From NCBI GenBank assembly GCA_003484865.1, contig DMZT01000048.1:1-18193 (forward strand): a DNA stretch of 18,193 nt, read 5' to 3'. The notes below the pieces were generated by a model. It was given only the letters and a program-made list of their open reading frames with translations, ran no database searches and had not been told where the DNA came from. Every line of letters begins with the position of its first letter. The stretch's first letter is position 1. This DNA is from Stenotrophomonas sp. GTDB lineage: Bacteria; Pseudomonadota; Gammaproteobacteria; Xanthomonadales; Xanthomonadaceae. The translations under genes and the position numbers were made by a program. Shown in pieces: positions 8,624 to 18,019 of the stretch.

Positions 8624-10771
8624 ATGTCTTCACGCAAACCCCTCACCGCCGCGCTGGCGCTTGGCCTGACCCTCGCTGCCGGCGCCCATGCCGACGAAGG
8701 CATGTGGATGCCGACCCAGCTGCCGGACCTGGCCAAACCGCTGAAGGCGGCCGGCTTCAAGGGCAACCCGGGCGACCTGGCCAACGTCACCGCGCCGCCG
8801 CTGAGTGCGGTGGTGCGTGCCGGTGGCGGGACCGGTTCGTTCGTCTCCGACGACGGCCTGCTGCTGACCAACCACCATGTGGCCATGGGCGTGATCCAGT
8901 ACAACACCTCGCCCGAGCACAACCTGATCAACGACGGCTTCATCGCCAAGGGCCGCAGCGATGAGCGCGCGGCCAACCCGGATTTCCGCGTGCTGGTCAC
9001 GGTCGGGTTCGACAAGGTCACCGATGAAGTGCTGCGCGATGCGCGCGGCAAGACCGGACGGGCGTATTTCGATGCGGTCGACCGCGCCAGCAAGCAGCTG
9101 GTGGCCGACTGTGAGAAAGAAGGCAACATCCGCTGCAGCGTGGCGGACATGTACTACGGCACCGATTTCTATCGCATCCGCCAGCTTGAGCTGAGCGATG
9201 TGCGCCTGGTCTACGCGCCGCCGCGCGCGATTGGCAATTATGGCGATGAGATCGACAACTTCATGTGGCCGCGCCACACCGGTGATTTCACCCTGCTGCG
9301 TGCCTACGTGGGCAAGGACGGCAAGCCCGCGCCGTACAGCGTGGACAACGTGCCGTACCACCCGCCGGCGCACCTGAAGATGGCGATCGACGGCCCGAAG
9401 ACCGGCGACTACGCGATGCTGGCCGGTTACCCGGGCATCACCTACCGCCATCGCACCGCCGCGGAATTCGCCGGCCAGATCGATGCCGTGCTGCCACGCC
9501 GCGTGGCGGTGTTCCAGCAGATGATCGACACCATCGAAGCGGCCAGTGCGAAGGATGCGCAGGCACGCACCCGTTACGCCTCGCAGCTGCAGTCGCTGAA
9601 GAACAACCGCAAGCGCGCCGCTGGCGAGCTGGAAGGCCTGCTGCGCAGCGATGCCAAGGCGCAGCGTGCCGCCGATGAGGCAGCGATGCTGCAGGCCACC
9701 GACGCGACGTACCGGGGCGACATCCAGTCCCTGCTGAGCTCGCTGTCCAGCGGCGCATCAGTGGGCGAGCGCGATCTGCTGCTCGATCTGCTCGCGGCGC
9801 AGAGCCAGCTGCTGCGCTCGGCACTGACCCTGGAGCGCCTGCGCATCGAATCGGCCAAGCCCGATGCCGAGCGTGACACGGGCTACCAGCAGCGCGATCT
9901 GGCCTTGATCGAGGGCGTGCTCAAGCAGGTCCAGCGCCGCTACGATCCGGCCATCGAAAAAGCGCTGTTGACCACGCTGCTGACCCGCTACCAGCAGCTG
10001 CCCGACGCGCAGCGCGTGCCCGCGTTCGACGCGGCCTTCGGCCGCACCCCGGCCGCGCTGGCCAAGACCCTGGATACGCTGTACGCCACCACGCGCCTGG
10101 GCGACGAAGCCGAGCGGCTGTCGCGCTTTGCCGCGGCGAAAGAGGGCAAGGCGCTGGCACGCGATCCGCTGATCGATCTGGCCGGCCCGCTGGTCGCCGC
10201 GCAACTGCGCCTGGATGACGAGCGCAAGACCCGCGAAGGCGAGCAGCTGCGCCTGCGCCCGGCGTACATGCAGGCGCTGTTCGCCTGGCGTGCCAAGCAG
10301 GGCCGCGCGGTCTACCCGGATGCGAACCGTACCCTGCGCATCAGCTACGGCAAGGTCGAGGCGCTGTCGCCGCGCGATGCGGTGCATTTCGACCCGGTAA
10401 CCACTGTGGCCGGGATCGTCGAGAAGAACACCAACGCCTACCCGTTCGATGCGCCCAAGCCGCTGCTGGACGCGATCGCCAAGGGTGATTTCGGCTCCAC
10501 CGCCGATCCGGTGCTGAAGACCCAGACGGTCAACTTCCTGACCAACCTGGACACCACCGGCGGCAACTCCGGCTCACCAGTGCTCAATGCCAAAGGCGAA
10601 CTGATCGGCCTGAACTTCGACAGCAATTGGGAGTCGGTCAGCGCCAGCTGGTGGTTCGACCCGCGCTTCAAGCGCGCGGTGCACGTGGACATGCGCTACC
10701 TGCGCTGGCTGCTGGCCAAGGTCTACCCGGCACCCGAACTGCTGAAGGAAATGGGCGTTCCGGCCGAATAA
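8624..10771 (+). CDS. Secreted S46 family dipeptidyl-peptidase, probably DPP11-type
   Basis: Peptidases of family S46 (DPP7, DPP11, DAP BII) remove dipeptides from the N-terminus of peptides in the periplasm and feed amino-acid use. The protein has 715 residues. Residues 1-23 are a signal peptide (MSSRKPLTAALALGLTLAAG, cleaved after AHA), which decides for ATG 8624 over the open frame up to 8546. The chymotrypsin-like triad is visible: the His pair in LTNHHVAMG (His84-His85, the second expected to be catalytic), Asp221 in PRHTGDF and Ser649 in GGNSGSP. The Asp-Ser spacing of 428 equals that in Porphyromonas gingivalis DPP11. A long helical insertion (about residues 280-560) is the S46 regulatory cap. 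Ser667, 18 residues after the nucleophile, sits where Gly marks DPP7 and Arg/Ser mark DPP11, so cleavage after Asp/Glu is predicted. The gene appears monocistronic. Confidence 0.93.
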   Translation: MSSRKPLTAALALGLTLAAGAHADEGMWMPTQLPDLAKPLKAAGFKGNPGDLANVTAPPLSAVVRAGGGTGSFVSDDGLLLTNHHVAMGVIQYNTSPEHNLINDGFIAKGRSDERAANPDFRVLVTVGFDKVTDEVLRDARGKTGRAYFDAVDRASKQLVADCEKEGNIRCSVADMYYGTDFYRIRQLELSDVRLVYAPPRAIGNYGDEIDNFMWPRHTGDFTLLRAYVGKDGKPAPYSVDNVPYHPPAHLKMAIDGPKTGDYAMLAGYPGITYRHRTAAEFAGQIDAVLPRRVAVFQQMIDTIEAASAKDAQARTRYASQLQSLKNNRKRAAGELEGLLRSDAKAQRAADEAAMLQATDATYRGDIQSLLSSLSSGASVGERDLLLDLLAAQSQLLRSALTLERLRIESAKPDAERDTGYQQRDLALIEGVLKQVQRRYDPAIEKALLTTLLTRYQQLPDAQRVPAFDAAFGRTPAALAKTLDTLYATTRLGDEAERLSRFAAAKEGKALARDPLIDLAGPLVAAQLRLDDERKTREGEQLRLRPAYMQALFAWRAKQGRAVYPDANRTLRISYGKVEALSPRDAVHFDPVTTVAGIVEKNTNAYPFDAPKPLLDAIAKGDFGSTADPVLKTQTVNFLTNLDTTGGNSGSPVLNAKGELIGLNFDSNWESVSASWWFDPRFKRAVHVDMRYLRWLLAKVYPAPELLKEMGVPAE

Positions 10772-10794
10772 GGCACGGCGGCCCGCCCTGGAAC

Positions 10795-10819
10795 GCCACG
10801 ACCAACGGTCGTGGCCTAC
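10795..10819 (-). repeat. SMAG-like GTAG palindrome, inverted copy
   Basis: Read on the minus strand, GTAG (10819-10816) is followed by GGC-CACGACC (10815-10807 covers the 9-bp arm), a 3-base loop (10804-10806) and the second arm (10795-10803). The arms GCCACGACC / GGTCGTGGC pair perfectly. It has the same 17-base core as the copy at 8513-8537 but opposite orientation, so the two enclose the S46 peptidase gene. It fills the 78-base gap between that gene and the kinase gene and could act as a transcription terminator for the former. Confidence 0.8.
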
Positions 10820-10822
10820 ACT
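10817..10822 (+). promoter_or_regulatory. Possible -10 box of the kinase gene, partly inside the repeat
   Basis: TACACT matches the -10 consensus at four of six positions and would place the transcription start near 10829, 21 bases before the chosen GTG. Its first three bases are the end of the CTAC head of the palindromic repeat. No convincing -35 hexamer is visible at 16-18 bases upstream, so the call is weak. Confidence 0.3.
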
Positions 10823-10849
10823 GCGGGCTGCTCTCACGGAAACACCCGC

Positions 10850-13800
10850 GTGGTCTCCAGCTGGATCCTGCTGTTGGTGTCAGTGGCCTATGCCGCGCTG
10901 CTGTTCGGCGTGGCGTGGTGGGGCGACCGTCGCCCGATGTACCCGGATCGCCCGTGGCTGCGCCCGGTGGTCTACAGCCTGGCACTGGCCGTGTACTGCT
11001 CGTCATGGACGTTCTACGGTGCGGTCGGCACGGCGGTGCGCAATGGCATCGGCTACCTGCCGATCTACCTGGGGCCCCTGCTGCTGTGGGTGTTCGGCTG
11101 GCGGATCATCGAGCGCCTGGCGCTGATCGCACGCAGCCAGAACGTGGTCTCCATCGCCGATTTCATCTCCTCGCGGTTCGGCCGCTCACGCCGCCTGGCC
11201 GCACTGGTGGCGGTGATCGCGTTGATCGGCATCGTGCCGTACCTGGCCCTGCAGTACAAAGCCGTCGCGATGAGCCTGCAGGTGCTGACCGGCAACGTCG
11301 GCCCGACTGGCTTCTTCACGGATCCCGCGTTGTACGTGGCGTTGCTGATGGCGCTGTTCGCCACGCTGTTCGGTACCCGCCAGGTGGATGCCACCGAGCA
11401 CCACCACGGCATGATGCTGGCGATCGCGCTGGAATCGATGATCAAGCTGATCGCGATGGTCGCGCTGGGCCTGTTCGCCTACCTGTGGCTCAACGACCGC
11501 ACCGATGCGGTGATCGAGTCGGCGCATACGCTGTTCACCGGCTTGCCACCGGTCGGGTTCATTTCCCAGACGCTGCTGAGTTTCCTGGCCATCATCTGCC
11601 TGCCGCGCCAGTTCCATGTGGCGGTGGTCGAGTGTGGCGATGTGCGTGATATCCGCCGCGCGCGCTGGATGTTCGGGGCCTACCTGGTGATCATCTCGGC
11701 GATGGTGATTCCGATCGCCACCGCCGGCGTGACCCTGTTCGGCACCGGTGGCAGTGTCGCCGACGACAGCATGGTGCTGGCCCTGCCGCTGGCCGAAGGC
11801 CGCAAGTTCCTGGCGCTGGTCGCCTATGTCGGCGGCTTCTCGGCTGCGACCGGCATGGTCATCGTGGCCTCCATCGCGCTGGCGACCATGGTCAGCAACG
11901 ATCTGGTGATGCCGGTCCTGCTGCGCCGCAGTGGCGATCATCAAGAGGCGGCGGATGTCGCTTCGCGCGTGTTGTGGATTCGCCGTACCGCGATCCTGCT
12001 GCTGGCGCTGGTGGCCTACAGCTATTACCGCGGCAGCAGCAACGACAGTACCCTGGCCTCCTACGGCCTGATGGCCTTCGCTGCAGTCGCGCAGTTCGCC
12101 CCGGGGCTGATCGGCGGGCTGTACTGGCGCGGTGCCAGCCGCCGCGGCGTCGAAGTCGGCATGCTGCTCGGCTTCGGCACCTGGGTATACACGCTGCTGT
12201 TGCCGGCGCTGACCCAGGCCGGCTGGATGTCGTCGGCCTGGCTGGTGCAGGGCCCGTTCGGGATCGGCTGGCTGCAGCCGCAGCACCTGTTCGGCATGAG
12301 CGGCTGGGACCCGCTGACGCACGGCACGTTCTGGTCGCTGCTGGTCAATGTCGCGGCGATGGTGCTGGTCTCGGTGCGCTGGCGCCCGGGCGTGGATGAA
12401 CGCCTGCGTGCGGCGCCGTTCCTGGATCCCTACGCGCAGCGCCCATCGGTGGCCGGTGCGTGGCCGGGAAACGTGCATGTCGGTGACCTGTTGGCGCTGG
12501 CCTCGCGCGTGGTGGGCGACCGTCATGCCCGTCGATCGTTCTTCGAGCAGGCGCAGTCCATGGACCGCGAGCTGCAGGCCTCCGCGCCGGCGGACCGTGC
12601 CTGGGTGCAGTTCACCGAGCGCCTGCTGGCGGCCTCGATCGGCGCGGCGTCGGCCCGCCTGCTGCTGACCAGTCTGCTGCGCGGTTCGGGCATGGACCTG
12701 GGCGAAGTGGTGGCGGTGCTCGACGAGGCAGGCCAGGAACTGCGCTTCAACCGCGAGATTCTCTCCACCACCCTGGAGAACATCAGCGCGGGGGTCAGCG
12801 TGGTCGATCCGGACATGCGCCTGACCGCCTGGAACCGCCGCTACCAGCAGATGTTCGGGTACCCCGACGGGATGCTCTACGTGGGCCGGCCGGTCGCCGA
12901 CCTGATCCGCTACAACGCCGAGCGCGGTGAGCTCGGCGAGGGCGACATCGAGCTGCAGATCAACCGCCGCATCGGCTACATGCGAGCCGGCTCGCCGCAC
13001 ATCTTCGAGCGCACCCGCAGCGACGGCAAGGTGATCGAGATGCGCGGGCAGGCGCTGCCCGGCGGTGGCTACGTCACCAGTTACAACGACATCACCGACT
13101 ACAAGCACGCCGAGCGCGCGCTGCTGGAAGCCAACGAAACGCTGGAACAGCGCGTGGCCGAGCGCTCGCATGAAGCCGAAGTGGCCCAGCAATCCAAGAC
13201 GCGCTTCCTGGCCGCGATCAGCCACGACGTGCTGCAGCCGCTCAATGCTGCCCGTCTGTTCGCTTCAGCGCTGCGTGAGAGCCACCACAACAACGAAGAG
13301 CAACGGCACCTGGCCGAGCGCGTGGATGCCTCGTTGCGTGCAGCCGAGGAACTGCTGGATGGCCTGCTGGATGTCTCCCGTCTCGATGCCGGTGGCCTGC
13401 ATCCGGTGATCGGCGATTTCGATGTCAGCCTGCTGATGCGCGAGCTGGCGGCGCAGTACTCGCCCGTCGCAGCCGGCCGTGGGTTGCGCATGGATCTGTT
13501 CGCGCGGCCGGCCTGGGTGCGCAGCGATCGCCGCCTGCTGCGCCGCGTGCTGCAGAACTTCCTGGCCAATGCGCTTCGCTACACGCGCCAGGGCCGCATC
13601 GTGCTGGCCGTGCGCCATCGCGGGCCGGAAGTGGAACTGCAGGTATGGGATACCGGCCCGGGCATTCCCGAACACCACATGCAGCAGATCTTCGATGAGT
13701 TCCATCGCTACCAGCAGCCGTTCGACTGGGGCGAGCAGGGCCTGGGGCTGGGCCTGTCGATCTGCCAGCGTATCTCGCGCCTGCTCGATCACCGCCTCAA

Positions 13801-14299
13801 CGCCCGCAGCCGGGTCGGCAGCGGCAGCATGTTCTCGATCCTGCTGCCTCTCGTGGCGGCCCCGGCCTTGCCGACCGCAGACGCACTGCCGGCACCGAGC
13901 CCGGTCACCCGCGCCGATTCACTGGCCGGCATGCGCGTGCTGTGCGTGGATAACGATCAGGAAATCCTGGATGGCATGCGGGCGCTGCTGGGCCGTTGGC
14001 AGGTGCAGGTGATCACCGCCAGCACCGTCGACCAGGCACTGGAGAAAGTGGTCGAACGGCCGGACGTGATGTTGGTGGATTACCACCTGCATGACCGCCT
14101 GGACGGGCTGGATACCTTGGTGGCGCTGGGCCAGAAGGCCGGGCGTGCGATTCCGGGGGCGCTGCTCACCGCCGACGGCCGCGACGAGCTCAAGCGGATG
14201 GCGCGTGACCGCGGCTATCGGTTGTTGACCAAACCGATCAAGCCGGCCTCGCTGCGGGCCTTCCTGGCCGCCTTCCACGACACCCGCGGCGATCTCTAG
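10850..14299 (+). CDS. crbS: CrbS/MxtR-like hybrid sensor kinase with PutP-type transporter domain
   Basis: The protein fuses a sodium:solute symporter (SSS/PutP) domain to a hybrid histidine kinase. From GTG 10850 it has 1149 residues. Residues 1 to about 500 hold roughly 13 membrane segments (WILLLVSVAYAALLFGVAWW first). A STAC-type linker (about 540-627) and a PAS domain (about 637-750, ENISAGVSVVDPDMRLTAWN) follow, then a coiled coil. The kinase has the H-box SHDVLQPLNAARLF with phospho-acceptor His792, N-box QNFLANALRYT, and ATP motifs DTGPGIP and GLGLGLSIC. A C-terminal receiver (1028-1145) has Asp1077 in MLVDYHL and a conserved lysine in LTKPIKP. This architecture belongs to CrbS/MxtR, which controls acetate use; a LuxR-type regulator and acs lie nearby. 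The frame is open to GTG 10811 inside the repeat; GTG 10850 fits homologue N-termini and follows a weak GGAAA. Its ligand cannot be read from sequence. Confidence 0.85.
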   Translation: MVSSWILLLVSVAYAALLFGVAWWGDRRPMYPDRPWLRPVVYSLALAVYCSSWTFYGAVGTAVRNGIGYLPIYLGPLLLWVFGWRIIERLALIARSQNVVSIADFISSRFGRSRRLAALVAVIALIGIVPYLALQYKAVAMSLQVLTGNVGPTGFFTDPALYVALLMALFATLFGTRQVDATEHHHGMMLAIALESMIKLIAMVALGLFAYLWLNDRTDAVIESAHTLFTGLPPVGFISQTLLSFLAIICLPRQFHVAVVECGDVRDIRRARWMFGAYLVIISAMVIPIATAGVTLFGTGGSVADDSMVLALPLAEGRKFLALVAYVGGFSAATGMVIVASIALATMVSNDLVMPVLLRRSGDHQEAADVASRVLWIRRTAILLLALVAYSYYRGSSNDSTLASYGLMAFAAVAQFAPGLIGGLYWRGASRRGVEVGMLLGFGTWVYTLLLPALTQAGWMSSAWLVQGPFGIGWLQPQHLFGMSGWDPLTHGTFWSLLVNVAAMVLVSVRWRPGVDERLRAAPFLDPYAQRPSVAGAWPGNVHVGDLLALASRVVGDRHARRSFFEQAQSMDRELQASAPADRAWVQFTERLLAASIGAASARLLLTSLLRGSGMDLGEVVAVLDEAGQELRFNREILSTTLENISAGVSVVDPDMRLTAWNRRYQQMFGYPDGMLYVGRPVADLIRYNAERGELGEGDIELQINRRIGYMRAGSPHIFERTRSDGKVIEMRGQALPGGGYVTSYNDITDYKHAERALLEANETLEQRVAERSHEAEVAQQSKTRFLAAISHDVLQPLNAARLFASALRESHHNNEEQRHLAERVDASLRAAEELLDGLLDVSRLDAGGLHPVIGDFDVSLLMRELAAQYSPVAAGRGLRMDLFARPAWVRSDRRLLRRVLQNFLANALRYTRQGRIVLAVRHRGPEVELQVWDTGPGIPEHHMQQIFDEFHRYQQPFDWGEQGLGLGLSICQRISRLLDHRLNARSRVGSGSMFSILLPLVAAPALPTADALPAPSPVTRADSLAGMRVLCVDNDQEILDGMRALLGRWQVQVITASTVDQALEKVVERPDVMLVDYHLHDRLDGLDTLVALGQKAGRAIPGALLTADGRDELKRMARDRGYRLLTKPIKPASLRAFLAAFHDTRGDL

Positions 14300-14335
14300 C
14301 CGTGGGGCGGGCGTGACCGCCGGTCAGGCCACGGC
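14299..14335. terminator. Shared hairpin between the convergent kinase and mntP genes
   Basis: GCCGTGG (14299-14305) pairs with CCACGGC (14329-14335), and directly inside GGCGG (14306-14310) pairs with CCGCC (14317-14321), leaving a 6-base loop and a bulge on one side. The structure fills the 24-base gap between two convergent genes, touches the kinase stop codon and includes the mntP stop codon. It could end transcription in both directions, although neither side has a clear T-run. Confidence 0.5.
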
Positions 14336-14902
14336 GCCGCTGAGATGTTCGTACAGGATGGTCGAGCCGATGATGATCAGGATCAGACCGCCGATGATCT
14401 CGGCGCGCTTGCCGACCATGCCGCCCAGCACGCGGCCGAGCATGATGCCGGCGGTCACCATCGTGAGCGTGCACAGGCCGATGATCAGCGCCATCACACC
14501 GATATGCACGTCGAGGAAGGCCAGGCCGATGCCGACTGCCATCGCATCGATGCTGGTGGCGAAGCCGGTCATTGCCAGGCGCCAGAAGCCATGGTGCTTG
14601 CTGGTGTCTTCCTCGTCGCCGCCCTCGTCGGGGCGCAGGCCGTTGATGATCATGTGCACGCCCAGCGCACCGAGCAGGCCGAACGCGATCCAGTGATCGA
14701 AGGCCTCCACATACGCCAGCGCAGCGCGGCCGAGCAGCCAGCCGATCACCGGCGTGATGCCTTCGATGACACCGAAAATCAGGCCGGCGCGCAAGGCGTC
14801 GGAAAAGCGTGGCTTGCGCATGGCCGCGCCCTTGCCGATGGCAGCAGCGAAGGCATCGGTGGACATGGCAAAGCCGATCAGCAGGATCGAAATGGGGGAC
14901 AT
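14324..14902 (-). CDS. mntP: Manganese efflux pump MntP
   Basis: MntP exports Mn2+ across the inner membrane and protects against manganese excess. The protein has 192 residues (E. coli MntP 188) and six predicted membrane segments arranged as two similar halves. Both halves carry the conserved acidic motif: Asp16 in [15 protein letters not shown] and Asp119 in [13 protein letters not shown], as in the E. coli protein. A charged, histidine-containing cytoplasmic loop ([14 protein letters not shown]) separates them. ATG 14902 gives the family's normal N-terminus, [13 protein letters not shown]; the open frame to 15097 would translate the riboswitch and is rejected. There is no Shine-Dalgarno sequence just before this ATG (CGTATCCCA). 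Expression is expected to depend on the manganese riboswitch and hairpin upstream. The gene lies between the kinase and response-regulator genes, convergent with the first. Confidence 0.95.
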   Translation of the reverse strand: MSPISILLIGFAMSTDAFAAAIGKGAAMRKPRFSDALRAGLIFGVIEGITPVIGWLLGRAALAYVEAFDHWIAFGLLGALGVHMIINGLRPDEGGDEEDTSKHHGFWRLAMTGFATSIDAMAVGIGLAFLDVHIGVMALIIGLCTLTMVTAGIMLGRVLGGMVGKRAEIIGGLILIIIGSTILYEHLSGAVA

Positions 14903-14912
14903 TGGGATACGC

Positions 14913-14962
14913 GACAGGTCGGGCGAGAGCGAGCAACGGACCGCGGACGCGCCCAACCTGTC
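14913..14962 (-). promoter_or_regulatory. Strong hairpin between manganese riboswitch and mntP start
   Basis: GACAGGTTGGGC and GCCCGACCTGTC (minus-strand reading; 14951-14962 and 14913-14924) form a 12-bp helix with one U-G pair and a 26-base loop, ending 10 bases before the mntP ATG. It sits where a riboswitch expression platform is expected. The GC-rich loop has partial complementarity to the segment just after the riboswitch core, which would allow an alternative fold. No T-run follows, so translational control is more plausible than termination. Switching itself is inference. Confidence 0.55.
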
Positions 14963-14977
14963 GTTGCGCACGCGGAC

Positions 14978-15082
14978 CGCTGGTCTCGCCAACCAAGATG
15001 GTTGCCCGCACCACGGCGCACTGGCCGAGTATGTTGATACGGGCGATTCCTTCAGCAGGAATCCGGCTACTCCCCAAGGGGA
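14978..15082 (-). promoter_or_regulatory. yybP-ykoY manganese riboswitch of mntP
   Basis: The minus-strand leader of mntP contains the hallmark blocks of the yybP-ykoY family (Rfam RF00080) in the right order. These are TTGGGGAGTAGCC (15066-15075 covers GGGGAGTAGC), a hairpin GATTCC/GGAATC (15063-15058 and 15050-15045), CCGTATCAACATACTCGG, a hairpin CAACCA/TGGTTG, and GGCGAGACCAG (14990-14981 covers GGCGAGACCA). The outer helix can form between TTGG at the 5' side and CCAG at the 3' side. In this family the two loops dock and bind Mn2+ between them, switching on efflux genes such as mntP when manganese is high. The exact ends are approximate. Confidence 0.9.
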
Positions 15083-15087
15083 CGCGA

Positions 15088-15096
15088 AGCTTAGCA
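15088..15096 (-). promoter_or_regulatory. Possible extended -10 promoter of the mntP leader
   Basis: On the minus strand TGC-TAAGCT resembles an extended -10 element (TGn followed by a hexamer with four of six matches). Transcription would begin near 15081, immediately before the riboswitch. No good -35 hexamer is seen at 17 bases (GCTCCA), so this is tentative. Confidence 0.35.
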
Positions 15097-15151
15097 CCGG
15101 GCCCGCGGCGTGGAGCGTTTGCCGCGAATTGCGCAGGTCACGCTGGAATTC

Positions 15152-15165
15152 ATAGCTCCGGCTAT
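15152..15165 (-). terminator. Small hairpin after the response-regulator gene
   Basis: On the minus strand ATAGC-CGGA-GCTAT is a 5-bp stem with a 4-base loop, beginning 6 bases after the TAG stop of the regulator gene. It lacks a T-run and is short, so termination would be weak and read-through into mntP is conceivable. Confidence 0.3.
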
Positions 15166-15170
15166 AACGC

Positions 15171-15836
15171 CTACTCTTCTTCCGGCGGCAACACGATCTG
15201 TTCGTCGTCGATGGCCAGCTTGCCGGCCATCAGCACCGCCTGGGTGCGGTTGGTGACACCGAGCTTGCGCAGGATCGCGGTGACGTGGGCTTTGATCGTC
15301 GCTTCGGAGACATTGAGGTCGTAGGCGATCTGCTTGTTGAGGCGGCCGGCGCCGAGCATCTGCAATACCCGGAACTGCTGCGGGGTCAGCTCGCGCAGGC
15401 GCTGGCCGATCTCGCGTTCCTCGCGCCCGGTCTGGGGCACGTTGTGCGCTTCCGGCGGTGCCCAGGTCTCACCATCCAGGATGGTGCCCAGTGCATGGCC
15501 GATCGTGTCCGAATCGGCGGATTTGGGGATGAAGCCGAAGGCGCCATGGTCGAGCGCGCGGCGCATCACCGTCGGCTCTTCGCGTGCGGACACCACCACC
15601 ACCGGCAGCTGCGGGTGCAGGGCACGCATATGCACGAGCGCGTTGAAGCCCTGCGCACCGGGCATGTTGAGGTCCATCAGGACCAGGTCGGCGTCGGTGT
15701 GCTGGTCGGCCAGCTGGTACAGCGCTTCCACGCTGTCCGCTTCGTACAGCTGCACGCCGGGGATGACGCGTTGCACGGCCCCGCGAAGGGCTTCGCGGAA
15801 CAGCGGATGGTCATCGGCAATCAGGAGGGTCGTCAT
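15171..15836 (-). CDS. crbR: CrbR/ErdR-like LuxR-family response regulator
   Basis: This is a two-component response regulator of the NarL/FixJ type, 221 residues from ATG 15836. The receiver domain (residues 1 to about 125) has the acidic pair Asp8-Asp9 ([14 protein letters not shown]), phospho-acceptor Asp55 in VLMDLNMPG, a conserved Ser in VVVVSAREE and the lysine in FIPKSA. The C-terminal LuxR helix-turn-helix is complete ([12 protein letters not shown], then [20 protein letters not shown]). Its place downstream of acs and close to a CrbS-like kinase identifies it as the probable CrbR/ErdR, the activator of acs in Vibrio and Pseudomonas. An alternative start at ATG 15848 adds MAPT; neither has a Shine-Dalgarno sequence. 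The frame is open to 16013 but that stretch is hairpin-rich and unlike any receiver N-terminus. The domain call is firm; the partner assignment is inference. Confidence 0.88.
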   Translation of the reverse strand: MTTLLIADDHPLFREALRGAVQRVIPGVQLYEADSVEALYQLADQHTDADLVLMDLNMPGAQGFNALVHMRALHPQLPVVVVSAREEPTVMRRALDHGAFGFIPKSADSDTIGHALGTILDGETWAPPEAHNVPQTGREEREIGQRLRELTPQQFRVLQMLGAGRLNKQIAYDLNVSEATIKAHVTAILRKLGVTNRTQAVLMAGKLAIDDEQIVLPPEEE

Positions 15837-15896
15837 GGTGGGGGCCATGTTGCGGAGGCGTGCAGCGACGCAACGAAAAGGTCTATCGAGATGACA

Positions 15897-15981
15897 GCCC
15901 CCTGAGTCAGGGGGCGGCCGCGAAGCGGCGGGGTGTGGGTGCTGGTGAGGCGGGGCCCACGATCCGCTTGCGGATCGTGGG
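15897..15981 (-). repeat. Cluster of three hairpins between acs and the regulator gene
   Basis: Three perfect inverted repeats lie within 85 bases. They are GCCCCCTGAGTCAGGGGGC (15897-15915), GCCGC-GAA-GCGGC (15917-15929), and CCCACGATCCGC (15956-15967) / GCGGATCGTGGG (15970-15981), a 12-bp stem around TT. In the direction of acs transcription the 12-bp stem comes first, about 60 bases after the acs stop, and could terminate the message or protect its 3' end, though no T-run follows. The compact, ordered layout looks like a dispersed intergenic element rather than a single terminator. Confidence 0.6.
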
Positions 15982-16040
15982 AGCGACAGCGCGAAGGCTA
16001 TGACGCGCCCCATCCTGCGCCTGCACGGTGAAGGGTTACT

Positions 16041-17984
<1,944 letters not shown>

Positions 17985-18019
17985 GGCACCCTCACTTGCA
18001 CGTTGACTTGGGGTTGTGC

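Noticed and set aside
10811..10849. Kinase start at GTG 10811
   Set aside because: This GTG lies inside the palindromic repeat, and the added residues (AYTAGCSHGNTR) are not typical of the transporter-kinase N-terminus; kept only as an alternative.
11186..13225. 679-codon antisense frame over the kinase gene
   Set aside because: The translation is rich in Gln, Arg and His and has no motif; the kinase on the plus strand has every expected domain.
14903..15097. Extension of mntP to 257 residues
   Set aside because: The extra codons would translate the manganese riboswitch, and the MntP family begins at the [10 protein letters not shown] segment.
15152..15165. Considered as a strong terminator of the regulator gene
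   Set aside because: The stem is only 5 bp and lacks a T-run, so it is listed with low confidence rather than as a firm terminator.
15837..16013. Upstream extension of the response regulator to 280 residues
   Set aside because: The added part is Pro/Arg/Ser-rich, covers the three-hairpin cluster, and precedes a perfectly normal receiver N-terminus at [11 protein letters not shown].
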